From: Alligator mississippiensis
Taxonomy: Eukaryota > Chordata > Crocodylia > Alligatoridae
Reading direction: 5' to 3'
Length of the DNA stretch: 64,000 bases
NCBI RefSeq assembly: GCF_030867095.1
Contig: NC_081835.1
Location: 46,917,892-46,981,891, forward strand
Shown here: piece after piece, positions 11,901 through 23,500 of the stretch
Layout of the letters: every line of letters begins with the position of its first letter
Numbering within the stretch: position 1 is the first letter of the stretch
Notes under the pieces: generated by a model
Told to the model about the DNA's origin: nothing
Seen by the model: the letters and a program-made list of their open reading frames with translations, nothing else
Databases searched by the model: none
Made by a program: the position numbers and the translations under genes

Positions 11901-14900
11901 GAGGGACAGCAGGGGGCAGCACGGCTAAAGGGAGCGACCAGCCCACACCAGTCCAGGCTCTGCTGGGTCCTGTGCTAGGGTGCAGCTGGCCCATGGGCTT
12001 TGTGTCTCCAGGTGCTGGGGGCCTCTCCTCACTGCCTGGCACGGAGCAGACACTTATCCCCTTGCATCCCCTGGGAGAGAGCACTGGGTTGTCTTGGAGC
12101 TTTGCCAGCTCCAGCACAGGGCTGGGGGGAAGGTGCCTTTCAGAGCTGAGGGGCTGCAGGGTGGGAGGCTGCTGCCAGGCCCCATGGGCTCTGCTGCCCC
12201 AAGCTAGCTGGTTCTCAGCCTGGGTGTGAGACTGGGCTGGCCCAGGGACACAGTCTCTGGTCTGGCCAGGGGGCCATTCCTGCAGACCATGGAGGAGACT
12301 CAGCCTCCTGCTCAGGGGACAGTCCCTGGGCAGTGGCATCTGTTCAAATGCAGAGCAGCCTCCCTTAGGGATGCCCTGGGAATGTGCACAGTGGGGCTGG
12401 AGAGCACTCCCCTGACCTGCACAGAGATCTCCCCTGACCTGGCTGGAGAGGCTGCCCTCATATGGCTCTTCCCTGGCCCCCTTCAGGGCTGCTGCCCTAG
12501 CCACTGCCCAGCCCCCCTGCCAGACTCCCCAGACAAACCCTGGTCTATCTGAATTCAATTAGCACTATGCTCCTGTGCACTGTACTGTAGCTGGTTGCAA
12601 GCTGGACACCTCCTAGCACTCCCTGATGTACGCTCCAGCCTTTCCCTGGTGTGCCCTGCCCATTGGGGATGAACTCCTGACCCTGTAATAGCTAAAGCTG
12701 CATTTGGCCCCTGAACTGTGACCTGGCTGACAGTGCCTCTGTGTGATTGAATGAATACCAACATGGTTGGCAGGGAGCTCACAGACATGGGGACAGCACC
12801 ATCTCAGAGCAGCACCTGGGATCTGAGCACAGGGTGTGGCCAGGGGCCGTGAGAGAGGCTGGGTAGTCACTTGTTGCTGGGAATTTGCACATGGTTCAGG
12901 CATAGGGGACTCTCCTGAGGTCCTTGCAGGGGCCCTTTATTCAAAGCCCAGCTTTTTGGCTGGGCGGAAAGCACATGAGAACAGCTCTACCTTCCCAGTG
13001 TAGCTGGAAGTGTGTGACAGAGGCTTGTGGATCCTCGTCTGTGCAGGTGCTGGACCAAGTTTGGGCTTGAGCTGCTGAGACGGGATTCCCTGGGAATTTG
13101 TCCCTGGGGCCCAGGTTGTCTGTAGCCAGCAGGATGATTGCTACCATAACCCACTAAGTCCTCTGGATCACTGGTCCCCCAAGAACCATTACTGCACTTC
13201 ATGGGTGCTGCTGTTGGCCTCACATTTGGCTCATTGATTCCCCTTGTGCTAATGGGAAACTGAAACCAAGGGATGCCTGAGGCCTCAGGAGTCGTAAGTC
13301 CCAGTCCCTTGTGTAAAGCAGTGGGATCATCTCCAACTGGAGGTGAACCCAGCACTTCTGATCCTAACAGCCCTTCCAGGTTGACCCAGATTGCTCACCC
13401 ACTCCTTCCCCAGCTTGGTTACTTGGAAAGAGATGTAAGGGGTTGGCACGTTGGTCCTCGGTGGCCTTCCCTTTGGTCTGGGGGAGCTGCCTAAGCTCCC
13501 CCCTGACTGTGTGAATCCCTGGAACAGTGAAGTAGGGGCTACAGGCTTGCCTGAGAGGGATGGGAGGGATTGGGACAAGTGAGGGAAGAGAGAAGGGTGC
13601 TACGAGGGGTGGTGAAGAGCACGGGGCTTGAGGGAAGGGAAAGAGACTCAAGGCTGCTCCCTTGGGCAGTGGGACTGGGTGTAGGATGGAGGGGAGTGTG
13701 TGTGTGCAGGTGGGGAATCTAAACAGCTCTTGTACACTAAGCCAGTCCCCTCCAGCTGCCCTGCAGTTCCCAGGCAGAAGTGGCCCCAGGAGAGGCTGGC
13801 TGTGGAGAGCTGGCTGGCTTCACATCGTTGAGCTCCAGGACAGGTTGAGCCTGGCTGCTAGGGCCCCGGGCAAACCAGCCCTCAGAAGTGGCCTACAATC
13901 CTAGCAGGGAGAGGACCCCTGGCCCCGCAGGCTCCAGTACCCCTGCTCCGGTAAGCACGGTCTAGCCCAAAGGAGTCCTTCCTGTTTACAGGGCATCCCC
14001 TACCCTCTTCCCTACTCTCCTGCCTCTTTGTATCAGGAACCTGCTCCAAAGACCTGCGCCTGTGGGGTCCTTCATTTCTGCCCAAGCTGTCAATAGAGTT
14101 ACTCAACCCAGCTGAGGTGGAGAGCTCTGAATTTCCACCTCACCTTGCTCTGCCTCACTGCAATATACTGCCCATGTCTCCATGCCCCCACATGCCCCTG
14201 CTGCCATGGACTGAGCTGTGGTGGGATGAAGAAGCCTGGCATCTGCCAAGTTGCATCTGACCTACTGGCTGGCCAGTGGCTCAGCCTGGTGTATTGGTCA
14301 GGCAGAGACAATCCCTGGGAAGCCTGGTTCAGCCCTCCCAGCCTGGGCTCACACCTCCCTTGGGCTTTCTTGAGAGACTAGTTCTTCCACACAAATGGCT
14401 CTCCAGGAGCACAGCTGGTACCCTCAATGTGGCAATGAGGGGAACAGGCATGTAGTACCTGGGTAGGGTAGGAGTGTCAGGGGACTCTTGCAGTGGGAAA
14501 GGGGCCTGGCTGGTGGGGGCATGGGAAGGAGCAGGGCCTCCATGGGTGGGATGTGTGAGGCCTGGGGCTGCTAGAGGGCCAGATGCCCTCCCCTGAGGGG
14601 CTCCAAGGGTTTGGAATCCTGGTTTTTATTCTGCACCAGAGCAAAACAGCTCATTGGAAACGGTTCTGGAGAAAGGAAAGACCGTATGTCTACTGCAGCC
14701 TGGCTCTGGGTCAGGGCCTTTCCCTGTGATGAGGAGACTTGCAGGCTAACCCCTGCTACAGCTTAGGCAGGACTTGAACCTGGGTCTTTCACCTGCCCAT
14801 CATGTGCCCTGGGGTCGTGGTAATAGGGGGTTGGGAATAAGGCTGTGTGTGTCTGTCTCTGATCAGAAATTCCTTCCTGAATCCAAGGACCCTGCAGAAC

Positions 14901-15696
14901 CCATGTTCTCTGTGACAGAGATGTTATTCAACAGAGAACAAGAGACACATTGGAGTTTGGGGTTCTTTGACCCACTGTGTTGATGACATCTCTGGGTGAC
15001 AAGTCCCAAGGGAAGTGACAGTGTCCCCATCTTAGGGGAGGGAGAGGCACAGGAAGGCTCTGCGGGGATGTGCTGTTAGGGGGCCATCTCAGAGGGAAGA
15101 GGTGGAAAGGGCTCCTGGAAGGAGCTGGGCCTGAGGATTACAGCTGGGTGTGGGGAGAGGAGGCTGCTCAGTACACAGCTGGCTGTGGATGGAGAAGATG
15201 GATGGGAGTGCTGTCAAGGTGACCCTGGGGTGTGGGGGTGCTGGTGGTGGAGTCTGGCTGTGGCCAGGGACCCAATGGAGCTGCCTGCTCCTTCTTGCTA
15301 GCAGAAAGCTTGTCCGGACGCTGTGGTTCCCTTTGTGTTTTCTTTGGCAATCCCCAAAACATTGCAGCCAACTCGGTGACTGTCTGGGCTGCTTTCCCTG
15401 GCTCTTCTCAGTGCGCCAGGCTGTGATGTCTGGCTCTAGAGTGAGGTTGGGTCTGGGGTGCGGTGCTGGGTACTGCAGGCCACATTTTGTTGCTGGCATC
15501 TGGCAGCGTGACTGCCACATTTATTGTGAAGTTTCCATCTCCAGCTATTAACCCATACAGCCGTGGTAGAGCCCAGAGTGGGCAATCAAGCCAGGGCTTG
15601 CCTCTGGGACCCAAGGGGCCTGGTACCCATTGCTCTGTGCATGCTGTCTTACTCTGGGCAACGTGGTGGAGGATCAGCATGGTCAGACAGACCTCT
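8930..15696. other. Intergenic DNA, no supported gene
   Basis: The sequence is GC-moderate and unique-looking. Long open frames near 10694-11380 and 11608-12558 on the minus strand are low-complexity, rich in Pro, Ser and Leu, without domains or splice context, and overlap other frames. I take them as chance frames in GC-rich DNA. A purine-biased tract lies at 11165-11385. A fragment at 9895-9955 ('ggtctaataaaaggtatca') resembles the tail of a dispersed reptile repeat that I cannot name. Confidence 0.55.
11165..11385 (+). repeat. Polypurine-biased tract
   Basis: About 220 bases consist largely of A and G on the plus strand, with many 'gagag', 'ggag' and 'gaaag' words and few pyrimidines. This is low-complexity DNA capable of triplex (H-DNA) formation. 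No coding signal is seen. Confidence 0.6.
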
Positions 15697-15772
15697 CATA
15701 GATTCATAGATGATTCATAGATGTTAGGGTTGGAAGGGACCTCAATAGATCATCAAGTCCGACCCCCTGTTA
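15697..15772 (-). mobile_element. CR1 LINE 3' end, antisense
   Basis: The plus strand starts with a doubled tail ('tagattcatagatgattca'), followed by 'gttggaagggacctcaatag' and 'atcatcaagtccgaccccc'. That is the reverse complement of a CR1 3' terminus. Only about 75 bases remain. Confidence 0.85.
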
Positions 15773-16585
15773 ATCTCTTGTTAACACTGAGGCAGTTTGG
15801 CTGCCTTTTTTTCTTTTGGGTGCCCAACTGTGGCTACAGGTGCCTGCCTTCCAGCCCGTTACATCTGATGGCTTTGCAGGAGTGGATCCAGAGGGATGCA
15901 GAGGCACACACCCTCACTTTTGGATCACGTTGTGGGAGCAACAGCCAAGAACTTTTTTTCAAGTCCCCAAAGAAGGTAAGAATCTTCCTTTCTGTTCCCC
16001 TTTGTGCTGAGGGGCTCCTCCCCCTCCTCTACCCACTTCTGCCACCATCCTGGCTATGGGGGTGAGGGGGGCTCCAAAGCTTCTCCTGCCCTGCTCCAGC
16101 TGCGCTGCACAGGGAGCTGGGCTTAGCCAGGGACAGTGGCAGCGGGAAAGCAGGTTCCTTCTCCCTGCCCAGTTCCTTGGTGTTCCCTGCCAGCCTGGAA
16201 GCAGGCTTAGGGTAGGGGACCCTTCCTGCTAGTGCTGCTGCCTCTATCCTCACTTGAGCCTGGCTCCCTGTGCAGCCTGGCTGGAGTGGGGCAGGACAAG
16301 CTCTGGAGCTTTCCCTGCCCAGGACAGCTGGGGACAGCAGCAAGCAGGAGAGGGGGGAAGGGAGGGGAAGGCTGGTGCCACTGAGGAGAGGAAGAGAGGG
16401 AATGCCGAGAGCAGGAGGAGAGGATTGCTACCTGGTTTGGGACTTTAAAAAAGTCCATGGCTGCTCCTTCTGTAGCATGGTCTACCCACCCCGGGAGGGA
16501 GAGGGAGGCTAGGAGCCAGGGCATAGCCACCTCTGAAGCACTGGTTGCTGTTCCTGCACCCCCTTGTTGCAAAAAAGCATCTTAA

Positions 16586-16700
16586 TGCCTACCTTGCTGG
16601 GGTCATTTGACCCCAGCAGTCTTTCCTGCCCAAGTGCAGGGGGGGGCTGGACCGGATGATCTAAAAGGTCTCTTCCAACCCCTAATATCTATGAAACTAT
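16586..16700 (+). mobile_element. CR1 LINE 3' end
   Basis: A sense CR1 end is recognised by 'tttgaccccagcagtctttc', 'ggctggaccggatgatctaa', 'ggtctcttccaacccctaat' and the tail 'atctatgaaactatgaa'. It lies directly upstream of the motif cluster at 16823-17030. Confidence 0.85.
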
Positions 16701-16822
16701 GAAAATTTGGGATTTGCCTATGGCAGCAAGTGTGTGCGCATGCAGGATCTTAATATACTTATGAAATGGTTCAGAGACACCCCCTTTTTAAATCCCTTTA
16801 AACAGCTGCTTGTACTGGTAAC

Positions 16823-17034
16823 TAAAACAGGAAATTTAAACCTCCCTTTGATTCCCTCTCCTGCTGTTTGTTTACCCCGAGCATTTCCCCAGGGGGGGAG
16901 AGTGAAACTCTGCTAGTCAGTTTCACTTTTGTTTCTGGTCAGTTTCACTTTGAGATTCTGCCGCGGTAACATGAGGCTGCTGCTGGATTTGGTTTCTTTG
17001 CCCTTCCGGGGAATGTGTGATACAGGAAATAAGG
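16823..17034. promoter_or_regulatory. Candidate enhancer: FOX:ETS, IRF/PRDM1 x3, STAT-like
   Basis: About 2 kb upstream of the predicted SEMA3G start lie a FOX:ETS-like composite (16823-16834, core 'aaacaggaaa') and three copies of 'agtgaaact' within 49 bases (16901-16909 plus, 16919-16927 minus, 16941-16949 minus). A STAT6-type 'ttccggggaa' follows at 17004-17013, then another ETS-like 'acaggaaat' (17022-17030). The doubled minus-strand sites read 'aaaagtgaaact' and 'caaagtgaaact', close to IRF/PRDM1 consensus. Function is inferred from motifs only. Confidence 0.4.
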
Positions 17035-17114
17035 AAAATCTGGGAAAATTAAATGGGAAAATCTTTGTTTTCATATTAAGATTTGTGACTTGTTCACAGC
17101 AAGACACCAGCTGA

Positions 17115-18860
17115 CTCCTGGATCTGCTTGGTTGGTTTCCTTTGCATGTGAGCTCTTTTCTGGAGAGGAGAGAGATTGAGCAGTTAGAAAGTGGGGTCTA
17201 AGGATACTGGAATCAAAACTAGGGGCTTGCTTTGGGAAGATGAGGCTGAAAGGTGGGAGGCTGGTTGAGGTGGGAAGGGTGATTTAGCAGGCTTAAAGGC
17301 ACTCTTGATAGTTTGATGATGACATTATTGGGTGTCTTATGATAACTGATGTTTATTTTCGTCCTGGTGATGCTGGAGAAGAGGCTGAAAACATGACCTA
17401 AGTGCCCCAGAAAGGTTCAGTCCAGAAGGCCAACTTAAAAGTTGATTTTATTTCTAGATCTTGTCTTTTGTGACCCAGTCATGGGCTTTTTTTTCTCCCC
17501 TATCCTGACTTGCAGTCAGTGAATGCTCAGAGCCGGCAATAGAGTAAATGTAACAAGATGGTGCCTCGGTGTGCAGTGTGCAGTTACCTCATTCCCAAGT
17601 CTCTTGCATGGCTGGGTCTTTGTCATAATGTGCTGTGCACTCTGGGTTGCCTCAGTGATGGGATCTGTACAGTGCCTGGTGTGCTGACTGATTAGGGGCT
17701 GTCCATACTTAGCACCCCTGACCGCTAGGCCATCCTGGACACCCTGGAAAGAGAGATACCAACAACCAGATGCTGCTTTCAGAAACATTAGCCTTGGCCC
17801 CTTGACTGAGGACATACTGAGACTTGGTGCTAATGCTGAGACTAGAGAAAAGACATGGATTTGGGCATAGGGACAGCTGGTTTCACTCCCCTGCTGTGCC
17901 ACAGACCCCTTGTGAAGTCTTGAGTGGGTCACATAGCCCCTCTGTGCCCTATGTCCTGATCTCTATCATGTCACCAGTAGCACTGCCCTAGATCACAGCA
18001 TGCTAGAAGAAGTGCATGCAATGTTTACTGGGGGCCATGGTAAGTACTTTAAATAGAACCCAGGTGTCTTGACTTAGTCCCAGGCTTTCAGCATTATTAT
18101 TTCACATGCTGCTCATTGGCAGGGAGCAATAGGACTGTGGTTGTAGAATGAAGGCAGCCCACTCAGGTGCTGCTAGCTCTGGGCTTGTCAGAACCCTAGT
18201 GTGATTTCATTTAATAGGGTATAAATGAACATAGTGCTTAGGACTGAATTGCAGTCTGGGACTGGGCTCTTTCTCTACAGGTTAGGGGCAGTGGTAGCTG
18301 CAGCAGTTGCTGTTGTTCTCTAGCTCTCTTGTGCCTCACAGCCCCAACTTTGAGCTCAGACCCACTGTGCTTGGTGCTGTACATATGCATAACTGAAATC
18401 TCTCCCCAGGGAGCCTCAGCCTAGGAGTCACGAGGGGGCAGGTCAGTCTTCCCACATCCTTTGTGCTGATCAGCATAAGGGCAGATCTGAGCCAGGCCAG
18501 AGGGACAGGGGTGGAGGAGTGTGAATTTTTTTTTTTTTTGTACTAAGTGCACAGCCCATTATGAAATTGGTTGAACCTCCCCTGCCCCCCCGCAATCATT
18601 CTGCTTGATCCAGATTTGTGGCACCTTTTTGAAGGAAAAAGTGCATCCATTGGGGGCTTTGGGAGAGGGAAACTGTGGTGTGGCTGGGGGCTTGGGCTGA
18701 GATCAGGGGAAGAAACCTGCTGCACCACAGGGCCAGATCTGTCCCCAGTGTAACTGCCTGGGAGTCAGTGGCACCTCAGAGGTAGCTGATTTAATGCCTG
18801 GTGCCTCTTTTAACTCAGCAGGGCAGGCAGAGCACAGAGGCTGCAGTGAAGTGAACCTCG
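17115..18860. other. Proximal upstream DNA, no supported gene
   Basis: No exon is recognised. The stretch contains one MIR-like fragment (17873-17965), a 12-base T run near 18529 and otherwise unique-looking sequence leading into the predicted promoter. Confidence 0.55.
17873..17965 (+). repeat. MIR-like SINE fragment
   Basis: The words 'tgctgtgccacagacccctt', 'gtgggtcacatagcccctct' and 'gtgccctatgtcctgatct' follow the MIR core order. It is diverged and its boundaries are approximate. Confidence 0.5.
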
Positions 18861-18910
18861 GCCAGCCCCCCCCCTTGCCCCCCAGAGCACAGCTGCCAGC
18901 GGGATGGAAA

Positions 18911-18916
18911 GGCGGG
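18911..18916 (+). promoter_or_regulatory. GC box (SP1/KLF-like)
   Basis: A 'ggcggg' core lies 63 bases upstream of the TATA box, in a GC-rich stretch that also has long C runs (18866-18890). The position suits a promoter-proximal activator site; this is motif evidence only. Confidence 0.4.
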
Positions 18917-18973
18917 TCTCCTGTCCCTGCGCCGTGGCAATCTCCTTGAGAGGAGCTGGGTGGAGCCCTACTG

Positions 18974-19008
18974 TATAAAACTCACAGTAGACTCCTCAGA
19001 GCCAGTTC
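18974..19008 (+). promoter_or_regulatory. SEMA3G: Predicted core promoter of SEMA3G (TATA + Inr)
   Basis: A 'tataaaa' box starts at 18974. A perfect initiator match (YYANWYY, 'ccagttc') lies at 19002-19008 with its A at 19004, 30 bases from the first T of the TATA box, which is the usual spacing. Transcription from 19004 would give a 174-base 5' leader with no ATG before 19178. There is no transcript evidence; a distal first exon cannot be excluded. Confidence 0.5.
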
Positions 19009-19177
19009 CTTGTGGCAGGCGGGGGGAGAGGCAGGGTGGGGAAGGCTGCCTGAGCACACGCCGGCCAGCTGGGACCTCCACAGCTGTCCCTGGAAGGAGT
19101 GCCGGAGGAAGCCCATTGACTCACAGTACAAGGAGCGTCCTGTGGCAGACTTGGAAGGAAGAGCCAGGCAGCAGGCC

Positions 19178-19292
19178 ATGCATGTCAGACTCTTCTTCCA
19201 AGCCCTGGCAGCCTGGTGGCTCTGTGGGACTCTCTTGGCCAGCTGTGAGGACACCAAGACCAACATGCCCCGACTCCGCCTGTCTTACAAAG
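19178..19292 (+). CDS. SEMA3G: SEMA3G exon 1 coding part: signal peptide and start of mature protein
   Basis: This segment encodes residues 1-38 plus the first base of codon 39. A hydrophobic stretch at about residues 4-22 (LFFQALAAWWLCGTLLA) is a signal peptide, as expected for secreted class 3 semaphorins, with cleavage probably near ASC-E (22-24). Residues 30-38 (MPRLRLSYK) match the start of the semaphorin fold; 'PRLRLSY' is, as I recall, shared with mammalian SEMA3G. The start is the first ATG after the predicted promoter and has G at -3. A second, out-of-frame ATG lies four bases later. The exon ends AAA-G with donor 'gtaacc', phase 1. The next exon is 28.3 kb away. SEMA3G ligands act through neuropilin-2/plexin and are made mainly by endothelium (family knowledge). 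The signal peptide itself is too variable to assign alone; identity rests on all four exons. Confidence 0.85.
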
Positions 19293-20365
19293 GTAACCGT
19301 GACTGTCTCTGGAGGGCTGCTCCTGACATGCCCCCTGCAATTGTGACAGGGCAATTCAACTCTTCCTCTGCACTTAGCGCTTGCTGGGTTATTGGCTTGC
19401 ATCCGGGCCAGATTGGAGCTGTGGATCAGAACTTGCTGAGCTCTGGAGCCAAACTGAAGCTACCCGGCAGAGGCCCAGAATGATTGCTGTGGGAGGGGGC
19501 TGCATGTGAGGAAGGGACTGTGGCACCTGGTGGGGCAATGTCACCAGAATGTGGGGGTGTGTGTGTGAGGGGCAGTGAATGAATGAGGCTGGGGGCAGGA
19601 GGTCGTCCTGTGAGTGAGAGCCCGCTTGTAAATTTTATGCAGCCAAAGCCCCATCTCCCCGTAGTTACGCTGAGAGCCCCGGAGGTCAGAGCAGGGGTAT
19701 TGGCAATTCACACCCCCAAGGGAAGTGAAGGGGTTATGTTCACCTGAGACTTTCCACATGCCCCGGTATGTTCCCTTGCCTGCGTGTACTCAACGGATCA
19801 CGTGCCACGACCCTCAGTGCCCGTGTGTGCCATGCTCCGCACCTCCAGGGCTGGGTGCTGTGGGGCACAAGGAAGTGGGTAGGATTTAAAATGAACTGGG
19901 CTGGCTGGGCTCTGTGCTTCCCTTCCTTCCCTATCCCTATGTTCACATCCCCTGCAGGCACTGGCAATGGTTGGGCTGGGGCCAGTGGTGCCTCCCTCCT
20001 TACCCCACAAGATGTCAGGCAGGGCACTCCATTTCTACCACTCGAGCTGTGCCCAGAGCGCAGTTGTCCGCATGGGCAGAGCGGGTGTGTGGCCAAGCTG
20101 CTGGTCTCTGCAGGATGTCTCCTAGGCTCCATGCCCCACAGAGGTGAAACAGTTCCTAGATCAGCAACTGAACCTGAAATGCCTAGAAGGGATTCCCCCC
20201 CAACCTCACTGCCACCAACCCTGCTCCCTCCTCATCTGTCCTCTCTGGGATCCCCTGGGTGATTTTACACTATGCAGTAATCAGCTTGCAGTACTGTGGG
20301 CTCCAGTGCATCATTTTGGATGCTGCCTCGCTGGTGTGTATGGACTGGGATGGGATAGTATAGGA

Positions 20366-20543
20366 TAGTGGTTTTCAACCTATGGTCTGCAGACCCCTAG
20401 GGGTTCATAGACTGTCTGAAGGGTCTGCAAAAGATGACTATGATCAAGCAAAAATATGTGAATGCCCACACTTACTGTTCAAAGGGGTCCACACCTCCAT
20501 TTTTTTTAGGGGTCCGCAAATGGAAAAAGGTTGAAAACCACTA
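20366..20543. mobile_element. hAT-like MITE with 16-base terminal inverted repeats
   Basis: The termini are 'tagtggttttcaacct' and 'aggttgaaaaccacta', a perfect 16-base inverted repeat, with subterminal similarity ('gcagacccct' against the reverse of 'aggggtccgc'). It is flanked by 8-base duplications 'gtatagga' (20358-20365) and 'ttatagga' (20544-20551), 7 of 8 matching. The 8-base duplication and the 'agtggttttcaacc' ends are typical of hAT (Charlie-type) transposons. At 178 bases it is non-autonomous. Confidence 0.9.
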
Positions 20544-23500
20544 TTATAGGACATCCTTGGCTCTGGTCCTGACTCCCCTGGCTGCCACCAGCACCCCCTT
20601 GTGACCAGCATGGGCTACTGCAGCACAATCTCATCAGCCTTTTGCTACCCCCTCTCCAGAGAAAGGCAGTGCTGAATGCTGACCTGTGGCCTGGGCAGGA
20701 GTCCCCTAATCCCACTGAGACTCGGCCTCTGTCCTGATGCTTCTCACACCAGCTGCTACTGGGCACAAGAATGGCATGCATCGGTCACAGCTGGTGAAGC
20801 ACCAGAGCCAGGCAAAATGTTCCCCACATCCAGGGGCTTTGTCCCTAGCAGTTGAGGTTGCACTGAGTTTGTACCTGAGAAATTAAGAGTTCTCCTGGCC
20901 AGGCTGGAAGTGCCCAAGGGCAGACCCTGCCAGAGAGTCTGGCACCTTGCCTGGGCTGGAGCCAGGAGCAGCACAGAGGCAACACAAGGGGGGCAGAAGA
21001 GGTCATGAGTGCTTGGAAAAGGCTTAGGGAGGGGTTCCCAGACAGAGGCTCAGGCTGGATCTTACCGTCTTCACTCAGTCTTTGTAGCTGTGCCCCTAGC
21101 CCCATCACCCCTCGTGTGGTCTCCTGGTTGGGGGTAGCTGGATCTGCACGGTGCTGTGGAAGGGGCAGGCCTGGGGCTACAGCACCATTCCCCTGTGCTG
21201 AAGCTCGGCTGGGGGAGGTCCTGCTGTCTTGGACAGTGCATGTCTAGAAAGCTTGTGGGCACCCAACAGGGCTGTTCCCCCAACCACAAGAAAGCTGATG
21301 AGGAGCAAGTCACTGCTGGTAGGGCAGTGGATGCAGAAAGAGGAGAGCTGACTTTGCCAGCTCCAGCCTCACACTTCCCCCTCCTCCCTGGACAGATGTC
21401 TCCCTGGCTTTGGCCCAAGCCAAGTGAATCCTGTGGCTAATGAGAGCCCCAGCGCTGGGGAGGCAACGCTTGTATGCATGGTGATTTGCTGCCTCAGATC
21501 TGGATGTTGTGGGAGTGGGAATTGGCCTTTGGCTCCGAGCTCTGTGGCCAGGAGAGGAGGTCAAGGCCTCTCCTTAGGTGGCCACTCATGTAGATTCAAG
21601 ACACAAAGAAGGAGGGAGGTAGCTTCCCCTGGAAACCAAATAGACATAGCCTGTGTGGGGAGCACATGGGAATAATCTGTAGGAGCTGCAGGTCCTTTGA
21701 ACCCAGCTCCATCCCTCAAGGTGCCAGTGACAGGAACTTTCTCCTGCTCCTCATGGTGCAGTGGGCAGCTAGGACCAGAATTGCTACACTCCAGCCCTGG
21801 TCCCAGCCCTTGGGGTGGGGAGGGGGCAGCTTGCCTGCATTCCCAGCTTGGTTCATGGCTCATTACCCACATGCAACCCCCTATCTCCTGTCCTAGGAAG
21901 TTGTTCCTGCTGGGAGTTGAGTTGAGTTGGGCTGGTTCTCCTCTGAGTAAGGAGGCTGCAGGGAGCCCTAGAGAGCTGCTGTGCTGGGTCACACTGCCCT
22001 GCTCAATGACCACCAGGTCCTGACTTTTCAGAGGTTGGGATAAGCCCCAGTCATGCTGCCAGTAGTGCGGTACTATCCTGTGGGTGGAAGGGTCTTCCTG
22101 ATGTCAGGTGGGGATGGGCCAATTGCCCTGGGTGTGGGAAGCTGGAGACCCTCTCCTTAGAAATGAGTCCCTACAGATGCCAGAAGAATTTTGTTTCCAA
22201 AGCACTTTAGTAACTTTGAAGATGAATTACAGGCTCTTAAGTCACTTGAGTTCTTTGCAAAGCCTTGCTTATCCATAAGAATCTATTATCCTTTACTGAA
22301 AGTTTAACTTGGTGCCCTGCAGCTGTGGCTGACACAGGTAAATTACAGGCTTCTTTAAAACTCCTGCCCTTTCCCCCATTGTAAATGTGTCATATGTCTA
22401 TCTACCTCCCTTCGTGTATATTGCAGTAGCATCCTGCTGTCTCCCATTGTGCCAGGTACAGTACAACTTTGGTAGGTGCTGTACAAAAACCTGGCCCATG
22501 ACAGCCCATGCCTCCAAGAGCTTGTCACTCCAAGAGAAAGGATACGTAGAGGAGTCGGGGAGGAAGTTGAAATCCATGGGTGTGTGCAGCTCAGCTTGCC
22601 AGAAGCAGCTATGCCAACACCCCACCTGCCCCGTGTTCACAGGGTGGAAGCTCTGCCTGTGGCAAGGAGGGATTTTGAGGGAGATGAGTGAGTCACTTTT
22701 GACAGGCAGCTAGTCCTACACAGGAGGGGTTGGGAGCACAAGTCAGCCTTCCCCACACTGCAGTGTTCATTGTTTTATGAGTATCGCTGCAGGGGGTGTG
22801 CTGAGGACAACTGTGAGAATCTCCCATCTCCAGAATAAACTCCATTCCAGAATGGGGACTTGGTTAAAAATAAATGTCTGGGGAAATGGAGTGGGGGTGG
22901 GGAGCTTACAGTGGCATATAGGGGAGGGAGGACAGCTCCTTGGTCCCAGCAGCCTCAGAGGAAGAAAAATCCAAGAGACCTTTGGTGTGGATGGTTTGGT
23001 GCTGTCAATTCAAACTACCATGGTGTGGGGTCCTGCTCAGCCCACCTGATTATGTGGGAGGCCCAGCTTTGTGCCAAGGTCCCCACCAGACTTGCGCCCT
23101 GTGCCAGCTGTCTGCAGTGGCACACATGTTCCTGGCTCCATGAAGGTTTCGAAGGCAGGGCTCTGGCAGCTTCAAATCCAGCAGTAGCAGAAAGCAGTGC
23201 TGGCGCTCCCCTTGACTGTCCAGTGAGCTGGAGCTTGGGCCTCAAAATGGCACAGACTAGCCACAAAGGGAGAGGGGAGGGGAGGCTAATGTCTGTGGTT
23301 TTAACCACACAACAGCTTGTCTCACGAGATTGGGGAGAGGGTCAGAGACAGCTGTAGGCAAACTGCTTGGGACCATTCTGCTCTCGACAGGCTGCCTCAG
23401 GGAGGAGCAGCCAGAGGGCAGGCCCCCACTGTAACTCATGGTGCTTTACATAAAGTGCCATGAGTTAGAGGCCCTCCCCACCCTGCCAGACATTCACCTG

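Noticed and set aside
11608..12558. Minus-strand open frame of 316 codons
   Set aside because: It is rich in Pro, Gly, Ser and Leu with no domain. Overlapping frames are open on both strands, as expected in GC-rich DNA poor in stop codons. No splice or promoter context supports it.
14745..14800. tRNA-like 'gacttgaacctgggtctttc'
   Set aside because: No cloverleaf could be formed by eye. It is probably a diverged inverted MIR head rather than a tRNA gene.
1..18973. Search for TNNC1 or another neighbour's exons
   Set aside because: No EF-hand loop, conserved domain or credible exon chain was found on either strand.
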